Shown: positions 9,724 through 18,891 of the stretch, piece after piece
Layout: each line of letters starts with the position of its first letter
How positions within the stretch are numbered: position 1 is the stretch's first letter
Assembly: GCF_028021195.1 (NCBI RefSeq)
Contig: NZ_CP115668.1
Coordinates: 1,116,001-1,180,000 of the forward strand
Length of the DNA: 64,000 nucleotides
Direction of reading: 5' to 3'
Source: Cutibacterium equinum
GTDB taxonomy: Bacteria; Actinomycetota; Actinomycetes; Propionibacteriales; Propionibacteriaceae
Notes under the pieces: generated by a model
What the model was told of the DNA's origin: nothing
The model's database searches: none
Seen by the model: only the letters and a program-made list of their open reading frames with translations
Program-made: the position numbers and the translations under genes

Positions 9724-10491
9724 GTGACCGGAGCACTCACACTACTTCCAGCCATTGACATCCAGGGCGGACGTGCCGTCCAGTTGCAACAAGGGGTGTC
9801 CAGTTCCGAGCGGGTGTTCGGTGACCCTCTGGAGGTTGCTCACACGTGGCGAAGTCTGGGAGCCCAGTGGATTCACCTGGTCGACCTCGACGCCGCTTTC
9901 GGACGTCGATCCAACACCGATATCGTGCGCCACATCGTCGAGCAGATGGACATCAACGTCGAGGTGTCTGGCGGTATCCGAGATCAGAAGAGCCTGGAAT
10001 CGGCTCTGTCAGCCGGGGCCACCCGTGTGAACATTGGTACCGCAGCCCTCGAGAATCCCACGTGGTGTGACGAGGTCGTGCGCCGCTATGGCGAGCAGGT
10101 CGCCATCGGTCTGGACGTCAGGGGAGACCAGCTCGCCGCCCGTGGCTGGACTCGCGAGGGCGGGGATGTCCTCGACGTCCTGGCTCGTCTGGAGGATGCC
10201 GGATGTCGGCGCTATGTCGTCACCGATGTCGCCAGCGACGGCATGTTGACCGGGCCGAACTATGAGCTTTTGGGCCGGATCTGTGCGCGCACCCAGGGCA
10301 CCGTCGTCGCCTCTGGTGGCATCGCCACGCTCGAGGACCTACGGCGTCTGCGCGGACTGGTCCCGATTGGGGTGGAGGGAGCCATTGTGGGAACTGCTCT
10401 CTACGTGGGTAACTTCACCCTGCCGGAGGCTCTCAAGGTGTGTCGGGCGCCGATCCCGGCGGACTCTGCCCCCATTCCCGACGCCCACTGA
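9724..10491 (+). CDS. hisA: ProFAR isomerase HisA (possibly bifunctional PriA, HisA/TrpF type)
   Basis: TIM-barrel isomerase that opens the ribose of ProFAR in histidine synthesis. 255 residues. The two catalytic aspartates are visible in [15 protein letters not shown] and [11 protein letters not shown]; phosphate-binding segments SGGIRDQ and [11 protein letters not shown] are also present. In many actinobacteria this protein also does the TrpF step (then called PriA); whether it does so here depends on whether a separate trpF exists, which cannot be seen. The gene ends 150 nt before yebC, where hisF would often follow. Confidence 0.93.
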   Translation: MTGALTLLPAIDIQGGRAVQLQQGVSSSERVFGDPLEVAHTWRSLGAQWIHLVDLDAAFGRRSNTDIVRHIVEQMDINVEVSGGIRDQKSLESALSAGATRVNIGTAALENPTWCDEVVRRYGEQVAIGLDVRGDQLAARGWTREGGDVLDVLARLEDAGCRRYVVTDVASDGMLTGPNYELLGRICARTQGTVVASGGIATLEDLRRLRGLVPIGVEGAIVGTALYVGNFTLPEALKVCRAPIPADSAPIPDAH

Positions 10492-10641
10492 CGGTCAGCT
10501 CATCGTCTGGCGTTTTCCACTCGATTCGGCGTCGCACCGAAAGTGTAGACTGCCTCATTGTGTGCGTGGGCTCGTCCTGCGCCGAAGACTTGGCCCCTCT
10601 GGGCCGAAAACTGCGATACTCGAGGAAGGGAGACACCGTCC

Positions 10642-11436
10642 ATGAGCGGTCACTCCAAGTGGGCCACAACCAAGCACAAGAAGGCGGCCATCGACGCCAA
10701 GCGGGGCAAGTTGTTCGCCCGCCTGATCAAGAACATCGAGGTGGCTGCCCGACTCGGTGGCGGAGACCCGTCGGGGAACCCGACCCTTTACGACGCCATC
10801 CAGAAGGCGAAGAAGAACTCGGTCCCCAACGACAACATCACCCGGGCCGTCAAGCGTGGTTCCGGTGAGGGAGCCGACGCGGTCAACTACGAGACCATCA
10901 TGTACGAGGCCTACGGACCTGCCGGCGTCGCCATTCTCATCGAGTGCCTGACCGACAACCGCAACCGCGCTGTCTCCGACGTGCGTGTGGCCGTCACCCG
11001 CAACGGTGGCACCATCGCCGACGGTGGTTCGGTGCAGCGTCTGTTCCAGCGCAAGGGCGTCGTGGCGGTCTCGAAGACCTATGAGGTCGAGGAAGGTCGC
11101 AAGACCGAGACCCGCGAGGTGAGCGAGGACCAGCTCATGGAGGCCACCATCGACGCCGAGCCCGAGGACATCGTCGACGAGGGTGACGTCTTCGAGATCA
11201 TTTCCGACCCCAATGCTGTCGTCGACGTCCGTAAGGCCGTCCAGGACGCCGGGATCGACTACGACTCGGCCGAGGTCTCCTTCAAACCGGACTTCACCCA
11301 GGCTGTCGAGCTCGACGACGCTCGCAAGCTCTACAAGATTCTCGACGCCCTCGAGGACCTCGACGACGTCCAGAACGTCTTCTCCAACGCTGACATCCCC
11401 GCCGAGGTCGCTGCGGAGCTCGACGAGGAGGAGTGA
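10642..11436 (+). CDS. yebC: YebC/PmpR (TACO1-like) family protein
   Basis: 264 residues starting at the ATG with GGAAGGGAG upstream. The N-terminus [20 protein letters not shown] is the family hallmark, followed by [18 protein letters not shown]. The family has been described both as a DNA-binding regulator and, for TACO1 and some bacterial members, as a translation factor that helps ribosomes through proline-rich stretches. It directly precedes ruvC with a GTGA overlap, a common arrangement. The C-terminal third is strongly acidic. Confidence 0.95.
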   Translation: MSGHSKWATTKHKKAAIDAKRGKLFARLIKNIEVAARLGGGDPSGNPTLYDAIQKAKKNSVPNDNITRAVKRGSGEGADAVNYETIMYEAYGPAGVAILIECLTDNRNRAVSDVRVAVTRNGGTIADGGSVQRLFQRKGVVAVSKTYEVEEGRKTETREVSEDQLMEATIDAEPEDIVDEGDVFEIISDPNAVVDVRKAVQDAGIDYDSAEVSFKPDFTQAVELDDARKLYKILDALEDLDDVQNVFSNADIPAEVAAELDEEE

Positions 11437-12023
11437 CCATTCCAGAGGTGACCCCCAACCCGCGTGTCACGCGGGTCATGGGGGTCGACCCCGGATTGAC
11501 CCGATGCGGGGTCGGGGTCGTTGAGGGCGGCCCTGGGGTCGGGCTGAAACTCGTTGCCGTCGGCGTCATTCGTACCCCTGCGGACCTGGATCACAGCCAT
11601 CGTCTGCTGCGCATCCACGACGGGTTGGAGGAATGGTGGGATCACACCCGTCCTGACGCCATTGCCGTCGAGCGGGTTTTCGCCCAACACAACCGCAACA
11701 CCGTCACCGGAACCGCTCAGGCCGCAGGTATGGCGATGATGATCGCTGCTCGCCACGGCCTGCCGGTTGCCCTGCACACCCCGAGTGAGGTCAAGGCGGC
11801 CATCTCCGGTTCGGGGCGGGCTGACAAGGCTCAGGTAGGTCTCATGGTTGCGCGGGTGTTGAGACTGTCAGCCCCACCGAAACCCGCCGATGCCGCCGAC
11901 GCGGTGGCCCTGGCGATCTGTCATCTGTGGCGGGGCGGGGCGACCAATCGTATTGAAGCCGCTGTGGCAGCCCAACGACACGGCCGTCGGGCTCCTCGTT
12001 CCTGGAAGGACCTTGCCCGGTGA
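11433..12023 (+). CDS. ruvC: Holliday junction endodeoxyribonuclease RuvC
   Basis: Resolves Holliday junctions with RuvAB. 196 residues, RNase H-like fold. Acidic catalytic residues are visible in [11 protein letters not shown] (first Asp), [10 protein letters not shown] (Glu) and the C-terminal [11 protein letters not shown] pair. GTG start overlaps the yebC stop; the ruvA GTG overlaps its own stop. About 15 residues precede the conserved core. Confidence 0.95.
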   Translation: MTIPEVTPNPRVTRVMGVDPGLTRCGVGVVEGGPGVGLKLVAVGVIRTPADLDHSHRLLRIHDGLEEWWDHTRPDAIAVERVFAQHNRNTVTGTAQAAGMAMMIAARHGLPVALHTPSEVKAAISGSGRADKAQVGLMVARVLRLSAPPKPADAADAVALAICHLWRGGATNRIEAAVAAQRHGRRAPRSWKDLAR

Positions 12024-12625
12024 TCTCCCATCTTTCCGGCACCGTGACTGCGGCCGGCCCGACCTGGGTCGTCCTTGACAATCATGGGATTGGCGTCAAG
12101 GTGTTGTGCCCTCCTGCCACGGCTGCCAGTGCTCGCATTGACCAGACGATGAGCTTGCAGACCTCCCTCGTCGTGCGCGAGGACTCCCTGACCCTCTACG
12201 GCTTCGTTCAAGCTGAGGATCGGGACGCCTTCGAGCTCGTCCAGACCGCTTCTGGGGTCGGCCCCAAGCTCGCCGCGGCGATCATGAGCGTGTTGGACTC
12301 CAACCAGCTCGCCTCAGCGATCAGCGCAGAGGACGAGGCGACGCTGTGCCGGGTGCCCGGAATTGGCCGCAAGGGCGCTGCGAAGATGATCCTCGAACTC
12401 AAGGACAAGATGGCGGCCCTCGCTCCCGCCGGGTCCGCCTCTGCTGGTACGAGCGGGTCGGTGGCGCCGTGGCGAGAGCAGGTTGCCGACGGCCTCATCG
12501 GTCTGGGGTGGTCGGCGAAAGATGCTGACAAGGCTGTTGAGGAGGTCGCCGGCCTCAAGGAGGCCGATCCCTCGATGACGATCGGCACCCTCATGCGGGC
12601 GGCCCTGCGCAGTTTGGCTCGATGA
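12020..12625 (+). CDS. ruvA: Holliday junction branch migration protein RuvA
   Basis: Binds the four-way junction as a tetramer and loads the RuvB motor. 201 residues: N-terminal OB fold ([20 protein letters not shown]), two helix-hairpin-helix motifs ([14 protein letters not shown] and [16 protein letters not shown]), then a flexible linker and the C-terminal RuvB-contacting domain ([20 protein letters not shown]). GTG start overlapping ruvC. Confidence 0.95.
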   Translation: MISHLSGTVTAAGPTWVVLDNHGIGVKVLCPPATAASARIDQTMSLQTSLVVREDSLTLYGFVQAEDRDAFELVQTASGVGPKLAAAIMSVLDSNQLASAISAEDEATLCRVPGIGRKGAAKMILELKDKMAALAPAGSASAGTSGSVAPWREQVADGLIGLGWSAKDADKAVEEVAGLKEADPSMTIGTLMRAALRSLAR

Positions 12626-12678
12626 GATGTCGGACCCCTCTGGCACACTGACCAACGTCGTCAGGAAGGAGAACCTCG

Positions 12679-13701
12679 GTGGAGCATTCGCCCGTCGATC
12701 CGTGGGCCGAGCCTCCTGAGAAGGCCGAGGAGGCCGCTCTGCGCCCCGGTGCCCTGGAAGAATTCCGGGGACAGCAGCGCGTTGCCGAGCAGCTGGGGCT
12801 CGTCCTGGCCGCATCGAAGTCACGCGGAGTGGTTCCTGACCATGTCTTGTTGTCGGGGCCTCCGGGGCTCGGAAAGACCACCTTGGCCATGATCATCGCG
12901 GCCGAGATGTCGGCCCCGATTCGCATCTCCTCAGGCCCTGCCATTCAACACGCGGGGGACTTGGCGGCGATCCTGTCCTCCCTGGTCCCCGGCGAGGTCT
13001 TCTTCCTCGACGAGATCCACCGGATGTCCAAACCTGCTGAGGAGATGCTCTACCTGGCGATGGAGGACTTCCGGGTCGACGTCGTCGTGGGCAAGGGTCC
13101 TGGGGCCACCGCGATCCCGATCACCATTCCGCCCTTCACCCTCGTCGGGGCGACGACACGCGCAGGCCTGCTTCCCGGCCCGCTGCGAGACCGATTCGGC
13201 TTCACCGCTCAGCTCGACTACTACGACGTGGCCGACTTGGAGCGAATCGTGACTCGCTCCGCCGGAGTCATCGGGGTGGAGCTGGCTGAGGGCACTGCCC
13301 ACACCATCGCCTCCCGTTCTCGCGGCACACCTCGTATCGCCAACCGGCTGCTACGTCGTGTCCGTGACTGGGCCGACGTCAACAACGAGTCCCCGGTCAC
13401 ACCGAGGGGAGCTCAGACGGCCCTGGATCTCTACGAGGTGGATCCGCTTGGCCTTGATCGCCTCGACCGTGCCGTTCTCGATGCCGTCTGCCTCAAATTT
13501 GGTGGCGGTCCGGTTGGTCTGTCCACCCTCGCCATCAGCGTGGGGGAGGAGCCCCAGACGGTCGAGGAAGTCGCTGAGCCCTTCCTCGTTCGGCTGGGCT
13601 TCCTCATGCGTACCCCTCGGGGTCGAGTCGCCACTGACAGGGCGTGGCGTCACCTCGGCCTCGAACCTCCCACCAACAGTGCCGGGGACGGCCTGTTCTG
13701 A
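12679..13701 (+). CDS. ruvB: Holliday junction branch migration ATPase RuvB
   Basis: Hexameric AAA+ motor of branch migration. 340 residues: Walker [12 protein letters not shown], Walker [10 protein letters not shown], sensor [19 protein letters not shown] with the arginine finger, sensor [20 protein letters not shown], and a C-terminal winged helix. GTG start with AGGAAGGAG upstream. Third gene of ruvCAB, 53 nt after ruvA. Confidence 0.97.
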   Translation: MEHSPVDPWAEPPEKAEEAALRPGALEEFRGQQRVAEQLGLVLAASKSRGVVPDHVLLSGPPGLGKTTLAMIIAAEMSAPIRISSGPAIQHAGDLAAILSSLVPGEVFFLDEIHRMSKPAEEMLYLAMEDFRVDVVVGKGPGATAIPITIPPFTLVGATTRAGLLPGPLRDRFGFTAQLDYYDVADLERIVTRSAGVIGVELAEGTAHTIASRSRGTPRIANRLLRRVRDWADVNNESPVTPRGAQTALDLYEVDPLGLDRLDRAVLDAVCLKFGGGPVGLSTLAISVGEEPQTVEEVAEPFLVRLGFLMRTPRGRVATDRAWRHLGLEPPTNSAGDGLF

Positions 13702-13761
13702 CCACGTTCACCACTGCGGGGTAGCATGACCCCGGTCACATCCACAGACAAGGAACTCTCG

Positions 13762-14232
13762 ATGCCTCTTCTCGCCAGCCCGCTGGGCGGTTTCATTCCC
13801 ATCCTGATCCTCTTCGTCGTCCTCATCGGATTCACCGTGTGGCAGGGCAAGAGGCAGGTCAAGAAGCAGCAGGAGGAGCGAACTCAGCTCGAGTCGAGCC
13901 TTCAGGAAGGCAGCCGCGTTCTGCTCAACAGTGGCATCTTCGTGACGGTCACCCACCTGGGTGACAAGCAGGCCGTCGTCGAGCTCGCCCCCGGCGTCGA
14001 GGCCAACGTCCTCAAGCAGGCCATCGTTCGACCTGCCGGTGACGAGGAGGAATTCGCCTTCGCCGACGACATCCCCGCACAGACGTCTGCGGTCAGCGAC
14101 GAGGAACCCGCTGCGGATTCGGCACGTGACACCCAGTCCGAGACCTCGGCCACCGAGACCACCGAGTCCAGCGAGACCTCGGCCACCGAGCCCACCGTCG
14201 CTGCTGAAGCTGACGAGCAGACCCGAGCCTGA
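13762..14232 (+). CDS. yajC: Preprotein translocase accessory subunit YajC
   Basis: Single-span membrane partner of SecDF. 156 residues from the ATG at 13762, which has AAGGAA 7 nt upstream; an ATG at 13726 overlaps a TAGCAT hexamer that looks like the -10 element, so it is less likely. A transmembrane helix (about residues 8-26) is followed by the basic QGKRQVKKQQEER stretch and the YajC fold. The last 45 residues are a low-complexity Ser/Thr/Glu/Ala tail, longer than in the E. coli protein (110 residues). Confidence 0.92.
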   Translation: MPLLASPLGGFIPILILFVVLIGFTVWQGKRQVKKQQEERTQLESSLQEGSRVLLNSGIFVTVTHLGDKQAVVELAPGVEANVLKQAIVRPAGDEEEFAFADDIPAQTSAVSDEEPAADSARDTQSETSATETTESSETSATEPTVAAEADEQTRA

Positions 14233-14266
14233 CACCTATCTACCAAGACCAAGGAATCTTTTCGAC

Positions 14267-15952
14267 GTGGCAACGAAAAAGCGGACACACCACCCAGGCA
14301 GAACCCTGGGGATCTTCCTGGCGGTGATCATCGTCATGTACGTGCTCATGGGAGTGACGCGTACGTGGTCACCCAAGCTCGGACTGGACCTGAAGGGTGG
14401 CACATCTGTCACCCTGACGGCCAAGACCGAGGACGGCAAGGCTCCCACCGCGACCAGCCTTGAGCAGGCGCGTCTCATCATCCAGCAGCGCGTCAATTCG
14501 CTGGGCGTCGGTGAGTCATCGGTGAAGACGATGGGCGATCGCAACATCGTCGTCTCGGCCCCGAACGTCAAGAGTTCCAAGCTCGTCGAGATGGTCGGCC
14601 AGACCGCCCAGCTCGGGTTCCGTATGGTTTTCGCCGAGGAACCTGCGGGGCAGAACAGCCAGACGCCTGGCCCCGTGACTCCCTCAGCCCTTCCCACGGC
14701 CGATCCGAAGGCCGAGGCCTCAGCAAGCGCCTCTGCCAGCTCGAAGCCCGGTGCCAACAGCACGGCTGTGAAGTACAACGAGAAGGACCCGGCCTCCGCA
14801 GCCAAGATGGTCAAGGATGCCGAGACATGGCAGCCCTCCCCGGACGACATGAAGGCCTTCCAGGACTTCAAGTGCACCAAGTCCGTCGACTCCCCGCCGG
14901 ACAAGGCTCTGGTGACCTGTGACCGGGAGGGCCAGATGAAGTATCTGCTCTCCCCGGTTGCCATCACGGGAACCCAGGTCGCCAAAGCCGATTCCGGAAT
15001 CCCGCAGGGACAGTTGTCCTATGTCGTCAACCTGCAGTTCAATGCCATCGGTACGAAGTCGTTCAGTGACGCGACCACCTTCCTGTGCTCGCGCCAGAGC
15101 CCGCAGAACCAGTTCGCGGTCGTTCTGGACGGCCATGTCATCTCCTCCCCCCAGCTGGACGGCAGCAAGGGTGCCTCCTGCCCGATCAACGGCGGTCAGG
15201 CAGAGATCTCGGGCAACTTCACCCAGGACAGCGCCGCTGACCTGGCCAACGTCCTCAAGTACGGCGCTCTACCGCTGTCCTTCGACATCTCCAGCGTCGA
15301 CAATGTCTCGCCGACCCTGGGCGGCGAGCAGCTCCGCGCCGGAATCATCGCCGGCGTCGTCGGCTTGATCCTCGTCGCCGCGTACTGCCTGCTGTACTAC
15401 CGTGGTCTGGGCCTGGTGGCCATTGGCTCCCTGCTCATCGCCGGTGTCACGACCTACGCGGCCATGGTGCTGCTGGGCGAGGCTGTCGGGTTCACGCTGT
15501 CCCTGGCCGGTATCGCTGGCGCGATCGTCGCCATTGGTGTGACGGCGGACTCCTTCATCGTCTATTTCGAACGAATCCGAGACGAGATCCGAGAAGGGCG
15601 GACCCTGCGTACGGCCCTTCAGACCGGTTGGACGAAGGCCCGCGGCACCATCCTCATGGCCGACGGCGTCTCCTTGCTGTCTGCCATCGTGCTGTTCGTG
15701 TTGTCGGTCGACCAGGTGAAGGGATTCGCCTTCACCCTGGGCCTGACCACCGCGATCGACCTGGTCATCTGCTTCTTCTTCACCCACCCCGTGGTGTCCC
15801 TGCTGGGACGCACCAAGTTCTGGGGACAAGGACGACGTGGCTCCGGTCTCGAGGCTGAGCACATGGGCGTCACGGAAGCCCAGCTGCTCGGGCGGCGAGG
15901 TAGACGATCCACTTCGCGGGCCAAGCGCCCCGTCGAGACGCAGGAGGCCTGA
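14267..15952 (+). CDS. secD: Protein translocase subunit SecD
   Basis: RND-family subunit that uses the proton gradient to pull exported proteins through SecYEG. 561 residues from the GTG at 14267, with AAGGAAT upstream; the longer open frame covers yajC in another frame. N-terminal helix, then the first periplasmic domain starting with LGLDLKGGTSVTL. An Ala/Ser/Pro-rich insert lies near residues 140-165. Five C-terminal helices contain the conserved GVTADSFIVYFERIRDE motif. Followed at once by secF. Confidence 0.95.
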   Translation: MATKKRTHHPGRTLGIFLAVIIVMYVLMGVTRTWSPKLGLDLKGGTSVTLTAKTEDGKAPTATSLEQARLIIQQRVNSLGVGESSVKTMGDRNIVVSAPNVKSSKLVEMVGQTAQLGFRMVFAEEPAGQNSQTPGPVTPSALPTADPKAEASASASASSKPGANSTAVKYNEKDPASAAKMVKDAETWQPSPDDMKAFQDFKCTKSVDSPPDKALVTCDREGQMKYLLSPVAITGTQVAKADSGIPQGQLSYVVNLQFNAIGTKSFSDATTFLCSRQSPQNQFAVVLDGHVISSPQLDGSKGASCPINGGQAEISGNFTQDSAADLANVLKYGALPLSFDISSVDNVSPTLGGEQLRAGIIAGVVGLILVAAYCLLYYRGLGLVAIGSLLIAGVTTYAAMVLLGEAVGFTLSLAGIAGAIVAIGVTADSFIVYFERIRDEIREGRTLRTALQTGWTKARGTILMADGVSLLSAIVLFVLSVDQVKGFAFTLGLTTAIDLVICFFFTHPVVSLLGRTKFWGQGRRGSGLEAEHMGVTEAQLLGRRGRRSTSRAKRPVETQEA

Positions 15953-15953
15953 C

Positions 15954-17123
15954 ATGACCGACGACAAGAACGTCAAGACCTCGTCCGTCGCCCCGAAGCG
16001 CTCCGAGGAGAAGGGCAAGAAGCGCAAGCACGGTTTTGCCCACGCCCTGTACACCGGTGAAATCTCCTATGGATTCATCGAGCGCCGCAAGCTGTGGTAC
16101 TCGATCTCCCTCATCGTCATCGCGATCTCCCTCGTGGGCCTGTTGGTGCGCGGCCTGAACCTCGGAATCGAGTTCAAGGGCGGTGTGCAATTCCGCTCTC
16201 CGGCCCACGTCGCGGCCTCCACCGTCGATGACGTCAGGAAGTCGGTGCTGTCCTCCGGTGTGTCCGACATGGACTCCACCGAGGTCGTCAGCCTCGGCTC
16301 GGACTCCGTCCAGGTACAGACACGGGCACTGGACAACGACGAGACCACCAAGGTCCAGGGGGCCATCGCCAAGGCGACCGACACCACGACGGAATCCGTC
16401 ACCTACTCCAAGGTCGGTAGCCAGTGGGGTGAACAGATCACCGGCAAGGCCATCAAGGCGTTGGTCGTCTTCCTGATCTTGGTGATGTTGCAGATCTGGG
16501 CCTACTTCCGACATTGGAAGATGTCCATTGCTGCGCTGATAGCCCTCCTTCATGACCTCATCGTCACGATCGGCGTCTACGCCCTGGTCGGCTTCACTGT
16601 CTCCCCGTCAACCGTCATCGGAGTGCTGACGATTCTGGGCTACTCCCTCTACGACACCGTCGTGGTGTTCGACAAGGTACGCGAGAACGTCCAGGACATC
16701 GAGAAGCGCGACGAGACCTTCGCCGAAGGGGCGAACCGAGCCGTCAACCAGGTGCTGGTGCGATCCATCAACACCACCATCGTCGGCGTCCTGCCGGTGG
16801 CGGCACTGTTGTTCGCAGGCGCTTTCGTGCTCGGCTCCGGACCCTTGGAGGACCTCGGCCTGGCCCTGTTCGTCGGCATGATCGTCGGCGCTTACTCCTC
16901 GATCTTCATCGCCACCCCGGTGTTCACCCAGCTGAGTGAGAATGAGCCCGCCATGAAGGAACACACCGATCGCGTCCTGCGACGCCGTGAGCGTGCCTCC
17001 CAGAAGGGTGTTCATGTCTCAGCTCAGACCGTTGCCGCCGAAGGGCCTGGTGACGTCGCGTCCATCACAGGGGGCGAGCGTCACCAGCCGCGTCGTTCCA
17101 CTCGCTCGGAGAGGAAGAAATGA
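15954..17123 (+). CDS. secF: Protein translocase subunit SecF
   Basis: Partner of SecD. 389 residues; ATG one base after the secD stop, with AGGAGG in the secD 3' end. The first helix is followed by LNLGIEFKGGVQF, and the signature GYSLYDTVVVFDKVREN in transmembrane helix 4 is clear. Six membrane helices in total. Basic, polar N- and C-terminal tails of about 40-60 residues are extra relative to the core. The stop overlaps apt (ATGA). Confidence 0.95.
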   Translation: MTDDKNVKTSSVAPKRSEEKGKKRKHGFAHALYTGEISYGFIERRKLWYSISLIVIAISLVGLLVRGLNLGIEFKGGVQFRSPAHVAASTVDDVRKSVLSSGVSDMDSTEVVSLGSDSVQVQTRALDNDETTKVQGAIAKATDTTTESVTYSKVGSQWGEQITGKAIKALVVFLILVMLQIWAYFRHWKMSIAALIALLHDLIVTIGVYALVGFTVSPSTVIGVLTILGYSLYDTVVVFDKVRENVQDIEKRDETFAEGANRAVNQVLVRSINTTIVGVLPVAALLFAGAFVLGSGPLEDLGLALFVGMIVGAYSSIFIATPVFTQLSENEPAMKEHTDRVLRRRERASQKGVHVSAQTVAAEGPGDVASITGGERHQPRRSTRSERKK

Positions 17124-17653
17124 CCTACCGTACTGACCTCGTTGCCGGCCTGATCCGCGACGTCCCTGACTTCCCCGAGCCGGGGGTGACCTTCAAGGAC
17201 ATCACCCCGTTGCTGGCCAATGCCAATGGGTACGCTGCCGCAATTTCCGAACTCGTCGACACCGCTCCGCGCGGGATCGACGTCGTCGTGGGCATGGAGG
17301 CGCGTGGATTCATGTTCGCCGGACCGGTGGCCCTGTCCTTGGGCGCTGGGTTCGTCCCGGTGCGCAAGCCCGGAAAGCTCCCCGGCGACGTCTACTCCCA
17401 GTCTTTCGTGCTGGAGTACGGCTCGGCCACCCTCACCGTCCATCAGGACGCTATCCGTCCGGGCTCGAAGGTGCTCATCGTCGATGACATCCTCGCGACG
17501 GCAGGAACGGTCGGCGCCACAGCTGCCCTGGTGGACAAGCTCGGTGGCGAGATCGTCGGCGTGTCGGTGCTCATGGAGCTGTCGGCCCTGGGAGGGCGCG
17601 AGAAGCTCGACAGCGCCGGTATTGGTCCAGTCAACGCCGTGGTCACGGTCTGA
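17120..17653 (+). CDS. apt: Adenine phosphoribosyltransferase
   Basis: Salvages adenine to AMP using PRPP. 177 residues. The type I PRTase PRPP loop is VLIVDDILATAGTVGA; the FPEPGVTFKDITPLL and GMEARGFMFAGPVAL segments are typical of Apt. Translationally coupled to secF, as in many actinobacteria where apt sits between secF and rel. Confidence 0.95.
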   Translation: MTYRTDLVAGLIRDVPDFPEPGVTFKDITPLLANANGYAAAISELVDTAPRGIDVVVGMEARGFMFAGPVALSLGAGFVPVRKPGKLPGDVYSQSFVLEYGSATLTVHQDAIRPGSKVLIVDDILATAGTVGATAALVDKLGGEIVGVSVLMELSALGGREKLDSAGIGPVNAVVTV

Positions 17654-17655
17654 TC

Positions 17656-18750
17656 ATGGCCGCGGAATCGACGGAGTCCTCGAGCCGTCTCAACATCTTT
17701 GACCAGACGGCTCTGGTCAAGCTCCCGTTCAAGACCACCAAGCCCTTCCATGAGTTGGTCAAGCGGTTGGTCTGGTCGGCGATCCTGTTGCTGGCCAGTA
17801 CGGTGATCGTCTGGATCGACCGTGACTCCTACGTTGATTCCACTGCCGGTGACGGCGTATCCCTCATCGACGCCTTCTACTACTCGACGGTCACCGTGAC
17901 CACAACTGGTTACGGTGACATCACCCCGGTCGCGCCGCATGCGCGTCTCATCAACGCCTTCATCATCACCCCGTTGCGCATCACCTTCCTCGTGCTGTTG
18001 GTGGGTACCACCCTCGAGATGTTGGCCAACGAGGGACGACGCGGAATGCTTGACAGTGCTTGGAGGAAGCGCATGAGGAACCACACCGTCGTCATCGGGT
18101 ACGGCACGAAGGGACGCAGCGCCGTCAACACCCTGCGTAATCATGACGTCCCCGTCGACAAGATCGTCGTCATCGACAATCGCCCCTCTGCGGTGGCCGA
18201 GGCCAACCGGTCAGGCCTGGCTGCCTTCGAAGGCGATGCGACCAGACGTGACCTGCTGAGACGAGCTGAGATCAGCAAGGCACGCGAGGTCGTCATCACT
18301 CTCAACCGCGACGATTCGGCCATCCTCACCACACTGACGGTGCGGCAGCTCAATCCGCGCTGCCACATCGTCGTGTCCGGCCGGGAGGACGAGAACCTTC
18401 CGCTGTTGCGTGAGTCCGGGGCCGACGCCGTTGTCACCTCCGCCGACGCGGTGGGCCGTCTGCTTGGCCTGTCCTCGGTCAACCCGCACGTCGGGACCGT
18501 CGTCGACGACCTGTTGTCCAGCTCGAAGGGCATGGAGGTCGTCCAGCGGATGGTGTCCAAGACCGAAGTCGGTGCACATCCCGCCGATATTCAGAGTGAG
18601 CGAGTGCTGGCCGTCATTCGCAATGACGTGCAGCGTAACTTCTACGATCCGTCGATCGGAAGGTTGCAGGCCGGTGACGTCATCGTCGTCGTGCGCAAGG
18701 CTGTTCCCCGCGCTACTGAGACCCAAACCGAGTCCGACCTCGTCCGCTGA
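17656..18750 (+). CDS. Two-helix potassium channel with RCK (TrkA-N/TrkA-C) regulatory domain
   Basis: 364 residues. Two membrane helices (about residues 35-53 and 98-118) flank a pore loop with the selectivity filter TTTGYGD. A soluble RCK domain follows, with the Rossmann motif VVIGYGTKGRSAV and IDNR, then a TrkA-C-like domain near residues 270-350. This is the MthK/Kch architecture: a ligand-gated K+ channel. It starts two bases after the apt stop and sits between apt and rel, where most actinobacteria have no such gene. The specific ligand cannot be told from the sequence. Confidence 0.9.
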   Translation: MAAESTESSSRLNIFDQTALVKLPFKTTKPFHELVKRLVWSAILLLASTVIVWIDRDSYVDSTAGDGVSLIDAFYYSTVTVTTTGYGDITPVAPHARLINAFIITPLRITFLVLLVGTTLEMLANEGRRGMLDSAWRKRMRNHTVVIGYGTKGRSAVNTLRNHDVPVDKIVVIDNRPSAVAEANRSGLAAFEGDATRRDLLRRAEISKAREVVITLNRDDSAILTTLTVRQLNPRCHIVVSGREDENLPLLRESGADAVVTSADAVGRLLGLSSVNPHVGTVVDDLLSSSKGMEVVQRMVSKTEVGAHPADIQSERVLAVIRNDVQRNFYDPSIGRLQAGDVIVVVRKAVPRATETQTESDLVR

Positions 18751-18856
18751 GGACGTGGGGGACGTCCACGTGGGCAGGCCCATTACCTCATCACCACCCG
18801 ATGTCGGCCGGCCGGTGTCGCGGCATTCAACCGACATGGACGTGGGAAAACGCCAC

Positions 18857-18862
18857 TAGAAT
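18857..18862 (+). promoter_or_regulatory. Putative -10 element of rel
   Basis: TAGAAT lies 29 nt before the rel ATG, leaving room for a short leader that carries the CAGGAGGTG ribosome binding site. Confidence 0.4.
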
Positions 18863-18891
18863 GGGGGTCCAACATTCCAGGAGGTGCCCCG

